A stretch of 64,000 bases of DNA. Source: Jacaranda mimosifolia (Eukaryota > Streptophyta > Magnoliopsida > Lamiales > Bignoniaceae). The position numbers were made by a program, and so were the translations under genes. Below the pieces are notes generated by a model. The model was given only the letters and a program-made list of their open reading frames with translations, was not told the DNA's origin and made no database searches. Of the stretch, positions 35,170 through 47,125 are shown in pieces. Each line of letters starts with the position of its first letter. The stretch's first letter is position 1. The stretch is taken from NCBI GenBank assembly GCA_018894105.1, contig CM032127.1, positions 34,988,760 through 35,052,759 on the forward strand, read 5' to 3'.

Positions 35170-38100
35170 CTTGAGATTCCTCAAAGTTTTGAAGAAAGGT
35201 AAACCTCGTTCTGCCAGGCGCGCTATGAACCTTCCCAATGCCACTATCCGACCTGTTAACTATTGTACCTCTGTAGCACTTTTGGGTGAGAGCATTTTCA
35301 AGATAGCTTCTATCTTTTCTAGATTGGCCTCTATCCCTCTCTCAGTGACCATATATCCCAGGAACTTCCCGCCTCTAACTCCAAAGGTGCATTTTGCGGG
35401 GTCTAGCTTTAAACCATATCGGTGTATGATGCTAAAAGCTTTTTTTAGGTGCTCTATATGTTTTTCCTCTCGCGCACTTTTGACTAGCATGTCATCTATA
35501 TAGACCTCCATGGTACGACCTATTTGATCTCTGAACATTTTGTTCACCAACCTCTGATACGTCGTCCCTACATTCTTTAATCTAAACGGTATGACTCGAT
35601 AACAATACACTCTATTTTCAACCACAAAAGCTGTTTTATCCATATCTTCAGGGGCCATATGTATTTGGTGGTAACATTGATACCCATCTATCATACTTAA
35701 TAAGGCACACCCTGCCGTGGAGTCTACCAGTGCGTCTATCCGAGGCAAAGAGTAGGAATCTTTAGGACAAACCTTGTTTAGGTCAGTGTAGGCCGTGCAC
35801 ATTCTCTATCTCCCACCTGTCTTGGGTGTTAGAAATAGTGCCCGGCAAGCCAATGATTTTGGCTTTGTAAAACTATTTTCTAAAGAGACAATCTTGATTG
35901 AATGATATCTTACATATGGCCACATTCATCTTATGCATTATATTACTTCACTGGCATTTGGGTGAAGTCCTTAGATCACACATGACTACGGGACTTGGTC
36001 AGTTCACTAGGTGGTGATCATGGAACAAGTCTTACACGATCGTGATCTTAAATATTCCAAGTCATAGGATTGTACGAGATGGGACATCTAAGATCCGGAC
36101 AGACTTGCACTAACGATGCATAAATCCAAAGAGTTGGATATTGCTCAGTTCCATGAGCAACTGTATATGATACGGGTGCATGTTAGTAGGTGCTTGTTAG
36201 AGAACAAGGCACTGAAGACCCACCGGAGACTCCACTAGGTAGCCGTAGTGGTAAGTCGGTAGTGGCAAGCTCTCCTACTTACGCTAGTGCATATAAATTA
36301 GTCCTTTGGCCTGAGGATCCATTGTAACCTTGTGTTCGGTCCTCATGCTTTGACTTATCCCTGGTCACCCAGCGGGCCGTTCGGGGTATGATTGGGTATG
36401 AGCTACTTTGCATGGAGGTTTATGAGATCCAAGATGGAATCCGACTCCTCGCTTTTGTGAAGGGCGAGTACATCTCCTATGCATTCTATAATGATCATAT
36501 TCCAGAAATCCTTGTGCAAAGTGGTATGACAGTTTGGGAAAAGAGTTTTCCAAAAGATAAGGTCATACATTGGAATTGAACATTTAGAATAGAAGCATAG
36601 AATCGAGGCTATTAGGGAGCCGACAAATATCTTGCCCTAGGCCTCTTTCATGGAGATAAGAGACGGAAGGACCGTATTTCATTTCGACCAATTAGTTGGG
36701 ATCCATGGGCTTGAGGTTGGACATCGACCATGGAGATTAGGTACTCTTCAATTGATAGAGATCGATTGAATCGAATCGACTAGTTTAAAAGGGGTTTTAA
36801 ACTAGAATGAATATTTGATATTCAAAAGTCACAAGGAGTTGTGAGCCTATGTCCGATGAATGGTTGAACCCAATGGGTCACACACAAAAGCCTTGAACTT
36901 TTCTAAGTGGTGAAAGAAGAATTTCTAAGTGTTAGAAAAATACGTCCCTCTTAAGGGACCGATTTTGAGAGAGAGATTTCAAGATCAATTATGGCTTGAT
37001 TGATTTAAGTGTTAAATTGATCAACTAATTTAAGGAGTTAAATTAGGCAAATAATTAAGGAGTTGATTATTTGAGCCACATTGATAGTTGAATAATTGAA
37101 GTTGACTTAAAGAGTTAAGTTAACTAAAGAAAACTTAAAGAGTTAAGTTTGCTTGATTTAATTGTTAAATCAAGTTGAATTAATTAAATTAATTGAATTA
37201 ATTTAATTAATAGGAGAATATATTATTGGAGGGAAGAATTCAAATATGATTTGAATTAATTGGAATTGGATTCCAATTAAGCAAGTTGGCAAGACCACAT
37301 GATAGTGGAATTACCAACTTACAATTACGCCCTTGGAATTTTCGGTCCCCCCCCCTTAGCATGGGAGGCATCACACCTATCACACCTCTATATAAGGGGA
37401 GGTGGAGTGGCTGGAAATCAGTCCAGATTCATTAGCCAAAATTCTGAATTTTGCAAGCTAAATTCTTCCTCCAAAATTCTCTCCAAAGTTAGTAGAGATC
37501 TAACTTCCATCCATTCTCTCTCTCACTCAAAAACCTCCTACTTCACCAAAAAACTCCAGATATGCTCCAGCTAAAGATCTGGAAGTTCTAGGATTTCTTT
37601 AAGGTGTGTGGACTTGCATTGGAGGTGACCACAAGTGAGGCCACTCAATTCCAGAAAAGGTTTCTGCAGAACAGTCCACTTCACGATTTTCCCCTGGAGT
37701 GATACAATGGATATTTGATCCAATTTTTTCACAGAAGATCTTACTTTGAGTTATATTTCTGGAGAATTTTTCATCATTTCATTTGGAGATCTGAATTGGA
37801 AGATATTCTCCTTTTTCTCCGCTGTGCCAGAAACTGCCGGAAATCTGTGATAGGAAGAATCATCCATTATCTCCTTGGATTTTGAGCGATTTAGGTTGGT
37901 ATCCTCTGATTAATCCATTTATGTTGTATGATATATGCCTGGGGATGTTGCTTTGGTTCGATATTTGCTATTTAATTTTGAATTTGTTTGGCTTATCTCG
38001 GCCATAGCACTTTCATTGGGGACCATGATCACATTGGACAACCACTTAGTGAATTGGACCTCAACTATGAAGCCTGCCTCCAACAACTTCTTGACCTCCT

Positions 38101-38578
38101 CATCTATAACCTTATTCCTCTCTGCCCCGAAATTATACTTCTTCTGTCGAACAGGTCGGGCGTCGGGATCCACATTTAGATGGTGGACCATGACTTCAGG
38201 ATCTATCCCCTTGAAATTCGTTGGTCCCCATGCAAAGATGTCTATAGTCTCCCTGAGGAATTCTATCATCAAAATTTCAGATTGAGGATTCATCTGCGTA
38301 CCTATTCTCGTAATTTGGCTTGGGTCTCCAAGTCGAAGCTCAACCTGCTTGTGGTCGGAAGGCTCCATCCTCCTTTTCTTACTATCCTCCTGCTCCATAC
38401 TCTCTGGTAGCTCCAACTGCCGACCCCCTTCGATCCTTATACTCCTTCCTTCCTTTGCCCCCAGCTTAGGCTTGGTCAGCGAGATATTATAACATACCCG
38501 CGTTGCTTTTTGATCACATCGTACCTCTCCAATCCTGGCTCTGGTCGGAAACTTCATCTTTAGGTGATAATTAGACAT
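35170..38578 (-). pseudogene. Gypsy pol: reverse transcriptase, split by a solo LTR
   Basis: The upstream part (38578-38016) holds the spacer before RT (GIDPEVMVHHLNVDPDARPV, VDEEVKKLL-like IDEEVKKLLEAGFI, TKWLSNVIMVP). The frame then runs into the inserted LTR. If the LTR and one copy of TTGGG are removed, the frame continues directly at 35821 with KTGGR, a stop codon, RMCTAYTDLNKVCPKD, SYSLPRIDALVDSTAG, APEDMDKTAF and the catalytic YIDDMLVKS. The end of RT is CTFGVRGGKFLGYMV. After ATEVQ a stop precedes the short start of RNase H. The exact rejoining at a coding boundary confirms the insertion site. Confidence 0.92.
35827..38015 (+). mobile_element. Solo LTR (2189 bp) inserted in gypsy RT
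   Basis: Begins TGTTAGAAATAGTGCCC and ends ATAGCACTTTCA. It is flanked by TTGGG on both sides (35822-35826 and 38016-38020), a 5-bp duplication. No internal region or second LTR accompanies it, so it is a solo LTR left by recombination between LTRs. It carries a C9 run (about 37347) and, about 40 bp on, CTCTATATAAGGGG, a convincing TATA box, which sets the sense strand as plus. A diverged relative lies inverted at 44118-46340. Short reading frames inside are not genes. Confidence 0.9.
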
Positions 38579-38584
38579 AACAGC

Positions 38585-39050
38585 TTGAAAGTAGTTGAGG
38601 CCTGGACGTCATAACACCACATTGTAAGCAAACGGACAATCTACTACTAGTACTTCAGCATAATTGTTCTCCTTTTTGGCTATACTCCCAGAGAAGTAGG
38701 GAGGTCTACGGTTCCCAGAGGCATGACCTCTGACCCTCCAAAGCCTACCAAGGGGTGCTTACTGGTATGATGGTCGTGACATCTAAGTCCATCTTCTTGA
38801 ACGTGTTCATGAATATGATATATACAGAGCTGCCATTATCTACTAACACGTTCTGCACCGAGAAGTTTGCGATGTCCACAGTTATCACCATGGGTCATCA
38901 TGTGGCTGCACTACTCATTCTAAATCATTATGGTCGAAAGATATGGGTTCTATGTCCCTTTCCAGAATATAGATGTGAGGGCTCCTCCAATCTACTCGGG
39001 TGTACTTTTTCCTGGCGTTAGTGTATCTCCTCCCGTAGGTCCTCCGGCTA
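38585..39050 (-). pseudogene. Gypsy protease region, degenerate
   Basis: The minus strand shows fragments in several frames: PHDD-like, VYIIFMNTFKKMDLDV and PLVGFGGSEVMPLGTVDLP, the last a well-known block after the aspartic protease in Tat-type gypsy elements. Frameshifts and stops prevent a continuous frame. It lies between gag (39057 upward) and RT (38578 downward), as expected. Confidence 0.75.
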
Positions 39051-39056
39051 TCATAT

Positions 39057-40579
39057 TTATAACTCCTTTCCTTGGAAGGTTATCATCATGACTTGGGTCA
39101 CGACCTTCTCTGTATCTTGGTATTTCCCTCGCTTATACCTCCTATAAGGGCTGTGTGACCTACTACGGGACCCATCATTACGTGGCTGCCATTCTAAAAA
39201 ATTTCTATGTGAATGCTGAACAAATTCCTTCAGGTACCCTTGCCTTATCAATCTTTCTATCTCATTCCTCAAATAGCAGCATTTCTCTGTATTATGCCCT
39301 TTGTCTTGATGAAATACACAGTACTGTTTTGAATTTCTCTTGTTGGGTATATCCCGTTGCTTAGCCAGCCACCTTATGATGTCTAACGAAGCAATGCCGA
39401 ACATGGCTTCGATTCTGGTGGTTTGTAAGGGCGTATAATGGTCGAACCTTGGTCGGGGTGGGGACTTTCGACGGTCCTTTTCAGACCGAGGTTTACCCAT
39501 CTACTTTTTCTTTTGTGACCTTACTCCCATTACAAACTTCGACCACTCCTCGTCCTTCATCACGTTCATCTCCTCCTTGTGCACATACCTTTCGGCCACA
39601 TCCATTAAGGTCTCCACATTGAGAGGTAGTTCTTTGGCCAAAGCCAATACCAGTGGCCCCTTTTTAAGACCGTGAATTAAAATACTGACCACTATGTCCA
39701 CATTGAGGTCTGGAACCTCCAATACCTCATTATTGAAGCAGCTCATGAATGCATGCAAAATCTCATATTCCCTCTGCCTTATGGTGAATAGATATGTAGT
39801 TGGTCTCTTGTATTTCTTCTTACTGGCGAAGTGGTATAAGAACTTTCTGCATATTTGGTCGTACGTTACGATGGTCCCTGGTACCAAGGAGGTAAACTAT
39901 TCTTGTGCTCTGCCAAATAAAGTGGTAATAAATACCCTGCAATTGATGGCATCTGACAACCCATATAATTGCATCACATGCTCGAACGCTGTCAAGTGTT
40001 CATGTGGGTCGGAATTTCCCTCATATCTCAGAAGGTCGGGTATTTTAAATCCCACTAGCACGGTTTCCATTAAGATCTTTGTACCGAAGGGAGAGCCTCT
40101 CTTTTGTAGAGTGGATCCCTGCTTCTCTTTTTTCTTGATCTTATCTGGCTTCGTACTCAATTGTTCCATTTGGTCACTGATCTCTTGTACCTCCACAGAA
40201 GCTCTACCTTTTGAATGTTTCCCAGTCACCCTCACATCTCTATTCACATGTGTGCTTGTAGCTTCTTCAACCAACCCCTTCGATAACTTTCATCCTCTTC
40301 AGAACCCCCTTCACTTCCTACTACCTCTGTTTCCCGATCTCGATCTAAAGGTTCCTCTCAGAATAACTGCCTCTGGAACGGGGATCGTAGTGCGGATGTT
40401 GCGCTCGCCAACCTTCCATTTATAACCCTATTGGTTACTGTTTCAATTAAGGCCTGCAGCTCCGATCATGTGATCCTTATTATCGACTCAGGTTTGGTCG
40501 TCGGAGGTGTCTGCTGTAGAGAAGGTGAACTGGTCCGAATTTTTGGCGTCTCCACGTTCTTACTAGGCGTTGCTGCCAT
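39057..40579 (-). pseudogene. Gypsy gag (capsid–nucleocapsid), interrupted
   Basis: Likely start ATG at 40577-40579 (MAATPSKNVETPK), followed by stops. Then come long open pieces: 40274-39897 with the gag start FKIPDLLRYEGNSDPHEHL, 39887-39501 with the core (ICRKFLYHFASKKKYKRPTT, ETLMDVAERYVHKEE), and 39500-39057 with a basic linker, a CCHC-like knuckle (YCVFHQDKGHNTEKC) and an arginine/serine-rich end (SRSRSHSPYRRYKRGK). Two in-frame stops join the last three pieces without other damage. Gag would form the particle and bind RNA. The domain order and spacing fit Retrotrans_gag of Ty3/gypsy elements. Confidence 0.9.
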
Positions 40580-40641
40580 GAGCCCTACCTAACCCAGGGT
40601 TCAAAACACTCAGTCCAACTTTCCACAGATAGCGCGCTTAT

Positions 40642-41059
40642 TGATGTCGCAGGAAATGACAAACAGTATATTTGTCGATGGTCGAGAGGTCGACCAAAGA
40701 TTGGAGCTTGAGTGAGCATTTTCTGGGTTCAAGGGCTAGTTCTGGAAAAAGGTGAGTAGGTCGTTAGGTAGGGAAATATAGTGTATAGGTGGGTGTCTGA
40801 TCTTAGTGCTTGATCTTGCTTGCAATAAATGAGAGGGTATTTATAGTTAACGGTTCAACTGGCCTAGTGCTATTGGGTCCACTTGTCCATCTTTTTGAGC
40901 GTATAGGTGGCACCCTTGGAGGGCCAAGATCTTTCAGGGTTACGGACCGAGGTTGGGTGGTCCGGTTGACCCGTTTAAAAAGATGCGTATCCTGGGGGTA
41001 TTTTGAGGTTTTGGATAAGAATAAGTGCATTTTAGTCTTTTAATAATTCCTCCCTATCA
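40642..41059 (-). repeat. 5' LTR of the gypsy element (418 bp)
   Basis: Partner of 34271-34687, with the same TGAT…ATCA termini, followed by ACTCT at 41060-41064. On the minus strand the interior begins ATAAGCGCGCTATCTGTGGA, which resembles the leader GGCGCCGTCTGTGGGAA that follows many gypsy LTRs (a degenerate primer-binding site). Confidence 0.95.
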
Positions 41060-41559
41060 ACTCTGATGCAGAAATGCCAGAAGAATCCAAATTAGCCGCA
41101 ACAAACCTCCTAATTTTGTTTCCAACATATTGTGCAATGTTGGTTGAAAATTTATAAACTGGTAGACCATGAACTTGTACATAAAAATCACATCAATCCA
41201 AATTGACCATTAAATGATCATCACTCGGAAGAAGGCTGGGGAGGATCAATAAGTGTTTGTCAAAGGACCATGGACACCCTCTGATTACGCATTCCTTGTC
41301 TTTAGAATGATGAACACAAATAACAATCGTCCATTACCAATCGGTTTCATATCCATACCTTTGCCGTGATTGAAAACCCTCATGACTATCTAATAGAATA
41401 CTTCAAAATTAAACGATTTTGTTGTGATAAGCCAGCCAACCAATGTGAGATAAAGATTGAGAGTGTTAGGTGTCCAAGTGTCACTTGGAATTGCCAAACA
41501 TTCCTTCTCGAATTCAGTAAGGGCGAGAGAATTCTAAACAAATCACCAACTAACTCCAT
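41060..41559 (-). pseudogene. LINE ORF1 N-terminal part (DUF4283-like)
   Basis: Start ATG at 41557-41559 (MELVGDLFRILS). Translation across frameshifts and a stop gives WTPNTLNLYLTLVGWLITTK, FNHGKGMDMKPIGNGRLLFV and FIILKTR, then in other frames HLILPSLLPSDDHLMV- and DWCDFYVQVHGLP-like pieces. This is the DUF4283 domain found at the start of plant LINE ORF1 and related zinc-knuckle proteins. It is cut off by the gypsy insertion and resumes at 34270. Confidence 0.85.
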
Positions 41560-41600
41560 TGTCACAAAAACAGAATCAGATCATTGAACAGTAGAGTGGA

Positions 41601-44117
41601 GCACAATGAAAGTAAGAACGTAGAAGTAATACCTACAAAAAGGGAAACATAGCTTAAAGAGAATAACACACAAGGATCATGGTAATCGTAAATCAAACAA
41701 TACAAGGTAAGATCAAGACTATATGAGACAATTAACACAATGATACATACGCAAATGAAAAATAAAGAGGACATATGGAATTGGCGGACAAAAAATGAAC
41801 CTTAAGGATATGGAAGTTACCACTGAAGAAACAAAACCTAACAAATGCAAACTAAGAAACCATCAACAAGTGTTTACATAATGGAAACATAAAACACAAG
41901 TAAACTAATGATAAGGTTGAACAACCATGAGAAACCCAAGCCCTTAATGTAAGAGACAAAACTCCCAAACAATAGAGACTCTTATTATTATGTATCATTA
42001 TCTAAAAGAGTCCTAAAATGTGCTGGATAAGGTAGTTAAAATTGGCTTCAACTTCATATATATGAGATTTCTTTGATATATATGTGCATAATTTTGATTT
42101 AATTGTCTTAATAATAAATAATATAAGTTGTACTTAAATTGCTTAATATTTTGTGCCTTTGCACAAGGTAGCAACTGGTGTTGGGCATATTTGGTAGCTT
42201 ATATATGGCTTTTATATCTTAAATGATTATTAGGTGAGCTTATAAGATGTCAAAAAATGCTTGGTAATTTTTCTTTTTTAAAAATAAGCTTGTGAACTTT
42301 TACAATAAGATGTTAGGAGCTTATAAGATCTTTTTAAAAAAGTAAGGAGTTCCTAATTTATTTTTAAGATTTTAACAAGTTCCCTTGATCTTAATAATAT
42401 TAATTAAAAAATTGCATTTACCAACATTTTATAAGTTTCAAAATCTTATTTTATCCAAATATTTTAAAAAATTATTTCTAGAAAAGGATCAAGCATCTTA
42501 TAAGCTCCAAAAATTTCTTATAAGATGCAGGAACTTTTAAAATATTTTAAATAAGTTTAGCCAAACACCACCGTCTTAATTAATTATTTTTTTATTAGTT
42601 CATTTGTGCATCTGACATTCCATATATTTATTGCAATAATGCAAATAATTGATTGCAACACAATGAACGAATGTCACAATGATATTTATATAATTATTTA
42701 ACAATTCTTTAAATATAATAAAGATATGTCCTGTAATTGATAACTAAAAATCACAAAAATGTCAATTCATGAGATTTGATGATATCTTAATTATTTACAT
42801 CATATTTTTCATTTTGATTAAAATTATTAATCTAAGTTATTCTTTTTTATTATTTGTATAGATAAATAATAAAATATTGAAAACATAATGCAAGTATGAT
42901 AAGAATTCTCAACAGACTGTTTTTAGGCAAATATTAACATTTGGAAGGAATGTAATTAGTTTAAGAAAGTTATATTGAAAACTAAAAGAGTATATTAAAT
43001 TTTTCATACATTTTAGTATACTAAAAAGAATAATGAGAGATCGATATATTCTTTATATTTAATTGAATATTAAAAATATTTATTGTGTCATGATAATTCA
43101 TATAATATGTAAAAGCAACCCTATAAACACACAAGCGTGATTTATTTTCTTCTTTTTTTTTTTCTTCTTTTTTGTTGCTTTGGGAAATGTATTGTTGATA
43201 GTTGGTTTGACAACATGATGTTTGTTTGATTTTATTGGGGAATTTTTTTGAGAAAAATTGACATATTTAGAAGTATTTTTGGGATGATTATAATGTTAAA
43301 TCCTTTGTATCTGTTGGGTTAGTGGTTTAGGAGAATGCAAACAAGCAAAGTCTTTGGTGATCAGAATGGTATTAGTATTAAGAAATGCTTGACATGTTGC
43401 AAAATACATACTTAATTGGCGGTCAAATAATATCCACTATAAGTTGTTTTTGTAAATGAAACTAAAAGATTTTATACAATTTATATTTTGATAGGTAATT
43501 GATATATTTAAAACGTGAAGTGTAGTGAGATTAATTTATCATCTATATTAAAAAAATTATATTAAAATTGGTTTGTTTTCCATCATATTAATTAAGAAAT
43601 ATATTTATATTAAGTTTTAAAGGACATACTGAAATATTGAATAAAAGTACATTGCTCCACTTTTTTCTTACTTTCTTTTATCATTTATTTTTTTAAATTA
43701 AAAATCTATGTACAATTTTTAAATTTAGAGTTTAGTACTCTACAGCATCTTCAAGTTATACAAATTATTCTCAATATATAACATCTTTAAATAAGATTTT
43801 TGTTTTTATAATAATTAAATAATAATTTTTTCACGCAATGTAAATTGAATACTATTGTAAAGTAAAAGTGTTTTAACCATGTTTTTGGGTGCATCACACC
43901 TTGAAAATAAGATCAATTAGCTAGACAACTTATGCGAAAAATAGAATGTCATTCTTCCAATAAATTGAACAGCCCTCGTTCTTTACACATTGACATGGTA
44001 TAGATCTCATCAGAGCACGCAACACCCGGGAATATCTAATTTTATGATCTTTGAGGATATTGTCTTACTATCCATGCTCATTGGTATAATGATTTGTAAA
44101 TATAAAAAATATATATA
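41601..44117. other. AT-rich stretch with two MITE-like repeats
   Basis: No gene is visible. Positions about 42177-42572 are a MITE-like element: left GGTGTTGGGCATATTTGG, reverse complement of the right end GGTGGTGTTTGGCTAAACTT, with CTTATAAGATG motifs inside; no clean target duplication. Positions about 43190-43350 recall the TTTGTTTG-type MITE. The rest is featureless AT-rich DNA. Confidence 0.5.
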
Positions 44118-46340
44118 TGAAAGCAAGTAAGGCACTAGGATTCAATAATAAAATTTCAAAACTTTAAATAAACTAGTGCTTACAAGCAACCAAGGATCTA
44201 AACATGCTTTAGGATTCAGATTTGGTTGAAGAATTACCTTGAAAAGCAAAATCCAAAGGTAGGTTGAAGAACTCCTTCTTCAAACAGAATCTGCCAGGCA
44301 GCGGCGCAGTTGAAAGCAAGCGATTTTTGACCGATTCAAAACTCTCCAAAAATATTGAAAAAACTCTAGTAGATGCTCAACTCCTTGAGGAAGATGCTGG
44401 AACAAATTTCAGGTTGAAAATCCTTCTGGATCTCCTGGAATAAAATCGACAAGAGACTGGTCTCGCAAGTGGATCTCCAAAGGCTTAGCAACCCATGTGT
44501 TTTGCCTCTATCGATATGATCCATACACTAATTCAAATCCTACTACTCCTCACTTGTAGCTGGAGAAAGAGAGGAGAGTTGAAAGGGAGATGGCCGATTT
44601 TAGGGTAGGGAGAAGAAGAAGAAGGTGGCCTTCAACGCATGAATGAACACCTTGAAAATTGAGGGAAAAGTGAGAAAATAATTTTTTACTTGCAAGATTT
44701 CTTGTAACTGCCCCCCTCACTCTATATCTATATATAGAGTGAGGATGGGGTGATGCCAATATGGCATCACACTTTCCTCAAGGAGGGGGGGGGGGGGGGG
44801 CAACATGCATGCCTGCATGCTTAGTTGGCAAATTCAAATCAAATTTGAATTTGTGTGCATTTCAATTACATTTGAAATCTAATTTCAAATTAATTAAATG
44901 TTACACTAAAATAATCCTATCATTTGAACTTTTCCTCCAAAAAATATTCTCCTCATTAATTAAATTAATTAATTCTTGACTTAACTCTTAAGTCAACTAG
45001 CTTAAATTGAACTTAACTCTTTAAGTTAACCTGACCAATTAATGGTCACATGGCACCATATTAGCTCTTTAATTATTGATCTAATTTAACTCTTTAAATT
45101 AGTTGATCAGTTTCACGCTTAAATTAATCAAGTCAAAATTGACCTCAATTTCAATCACCCAAAAATCTATCTCCATGGAGAGGATTTTCCAACACTTAGA
45201 AAGTTCCTCAATTATTTAGGAAATGTAATTGGCTTTTGTGTATGACTCGATAGGTTTTACCATTCATTGGACATGGGCTCACAACTCCTTGCGACTTTTG
45301 AATATCGAATATTCCTTTTAGTTTGACCTCCTTTAACCTAATCGACTCAATTCAATTAATCTCCATTAATTGAAGAGTACCTAATCTCCATGGCCGATGT
45401 CCAACCTCAAGCTTATGGGGCCCAACTACTTGGTCGAAATGAATGCTTTTGGAGAACCATCATAGCTCTACGCGTACCATACAAATACGGTCATTCCGTC
45501 TCCTATATCCTGAAAGAGGACTAAGGCAAGATATTTGCCAGCTCTCTAATGCACTCAATACTATGTCTCTATTCCTAATGTTCGATTCTACTTTATGACC
45601 TCATCTTTGGAAAACTCATTTTCTAAATTGTCATACTGTCTTGCGCAAGGACTCCTTGGAATCGATCATTATAGAATACATAGGAGATGCACTCGCCCTT
45701 CACAAAGATGAGGAGTTGGATTCCATCTTGGATCTCACAAACCTCCATGTCTAAGTAGCTCATGCCAATCACCACCCGAACAGCCCGCTAGGTGACCAGG
45801 GATGAGTCAAAGCATGAGGACTTAAACAAAAAGGTTGCCATGGATCATCAGGTAAAAGGACTAATTATATGCACTAGCGTAAGCTAGAGAATTTGCCACT
45901 ACCGACTTGCCACTTCGGCTATCTAGTGGATTCTTCGAGTGAGTCTTCAGTGCCTTGTTCCCTAACAAGCACTCACTAACATGCATCTATATCTCATATG
46001 GGATTGCCCATGGAACGGAGCAATATCCAACTTTTTGGATATTTGCATTATTAGTACAAGTTTATCCGGATCTTAGATATCCTGTCTCTTAAGATCCTAT
46101 AACTTGAGAGATTTAAGATCATGACTGTGTAAGACTTAATTCATGATTACCACCTAATACGTGACCAAATCTCGTAGTCTTGTGTGATCTAAGGGCTTCA
46201 ACCAAATGCTAGTAAAGTAAATATAAGCATAAGATGAAGATGGCTATATAAAAAATATCATTCAATCAAGATTGTATCATAAGTGAAATAGTTTACAATG
46301 TCAATCTAATTAGGTTGCGGGGTACTATTCCAAAAAAAAA
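44118..46340 (-). mobile_element. Solo LTR, second copy, inverted (about 2.2 kb)
   Basis: The minus strand begins near GGAATAGTACCCCGCAA and ends GCACTAG…GCTTTCA. It aligns in order with 35827-38015: CAATCTTGATTGAATGATAT, CTTAGATCACACA, AAGATCCGGA, CATAGGAGATGCACTCGCCC (inverted) and the CCATGGAGATTAGGTACTC block. ATATA may flank it (44113-44117 and 46341-46345), but the bases are low-complexity. The 3' third is strongly diverged from the first copy. As in the first copy, a long C-run (G14 on plus, about 44786) lies upstream of a TATATA motif. Confidence 0.8.
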
Positions 46341-46345
46341 ATATA

Positions 46346-46699
46346 TATATATAAGTGAATAGTAATGATTATTTAAAAAAATTTAGAAAGAAATATTTAA
46401 TTCTATTTCCGTGAAATGATGCTCTTAAAATGCAAAACCACCGCCAGGGGCAGGGCGATCTTACTTCTCCTTTCGGGCTTTTCCAGCAGGACACTCCATG
46501 ACTCACGGTGTAACCATAAACTAATCCAACTTGCTTCCGTCTCAATTCAAAAACTTATGCCATCACATATTTGTTTATAACTTGGAATAAGATCATTTTT
46601 GTCCCTTTCCCCTTCTTTCTTTCTGGGCAACAAAACCCTGATTAATCACTTAATCAATAAACATTAGTATCATACTTTACGTATGAGGTCAGAAATTTG
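46346..46699. other. Spacer, no feature seen
   Basis: Short stretch between the second solo LTR and the gene-capturing LTR element, with no frame, repeat or RNA gene recognised. Confidence 0.4.
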
Positions 46700-47082
46700 T
46701 GTCACGAACGCAAAAAATGAGGAAACGAAGACGTTCCGATTTTCTTTTCTTTTATTGGGTTACGTGCTTGATCACGCCAAGTGCTGGCATCTTATGCTAG
46801 CTGATATGTTAGAAATTATTATAATGTTTTTTTAGTTTTGTTTTACGTTTTTGGCTCTTTAAAATATGTACTTAAATTGAAGGAAGAAGATAGACAAAAT
46901 TACTGAAATTTCTCATTTCTCGTCTCCTTCTCTGTATCTTCCTCTCCAATCTTCTCCATTCTCCCTATTTGCTTCCTTTTCTACTGATCTGCAATGTTTT
47001 CACCTTCCAACCTTTCTTATATTAATATCGGAGAGTCTCCACCGGCATTTGAAAGTCACCGAAAATGGCCTGGGTCATGACA
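46700..47082 (+). repeat. 5' LTR of the gene-capturing element (383 bp)
   Basis: Begins TGTCACGAACGC and ends GGTCATGACA. It matches 50299-50715 apart from substitutions and a roughly 30-bp duplication in the other copy. It is followed after two bases by a primer-binding site. Confidence 0.92.
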
Positions 47083-47084
47083 TT

Positions 47085-47097
47085 TGGTATCGGAGCC
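47085..47097 (+). promoter_or_regulatory. Primer-binding site (initiator-Met tRNA type)
   Basis: TGGTATCGGAGCC two bases after the 5' LTR. The canonical plant site complementary to the 3' end of initiator tRNA-Met is TGGTATCAGAGC; one base differs. Confidence 0.88.
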
Positions 47098-47125
47098 GTT
47101 CGATGCTCGGGCGGCCCTCTGAGCC

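Larger units (their letters stand above)
34271..41059 (-). mobile_element. Ty3/gypsy LTR retrotransposon (Tat-like), internally deleted
   Basis: 6789 bp between two matching LTRs, flanked by a perfect 5-bp duplication ACTCT (34266-34270 and 41060-41064), inserted in a LINE ORF1. The interior on the minus strand has gag, a protease region and reverse transcriptase. RNase H breaks off soon after its start (QRLTGRIVALGRFIARLAER-like, about 35250-35170), and no integrase is found before the 3' LTR, so an internal deletion has removed them. The RT is interrupted by a solo LTR (35827-38015). The assignment to the Tat lineage rests on RT motifs (YTDLNKVCPKDSYSLPRID) and is likely but not proven. Inactive. 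Confidence 0.95.
29890..41600 (-). mobile_element. LINE (non-LTR) retrotransposon, split by a gypsy insertion
   Basis: A plant L1-type element in two parts: the 5' part at 41060-41600 (N-terminal ORF1) and the 3' part at 29890-34270 (rest of ORF1, ORF2, 3' end). They are separated by the gypsy element 34271-41059. The 3' end on the minus strand reads AATAAAATTTCATCGCTTACG followed by an A-run (the T-run at 29890-29897), an ordinary LINE tail. The 5' end is not sharply definable and no target duplication was found. Both ORFs carry stops and frameshifts, so the element is inactive. Confidence 0.85.

Noticed and set aside
36388..37574. Frames inside the first solo LTR
   Set aside because: They lie in LTR sequence that recurs, inverted and without conserved frames, at 44118-46340.
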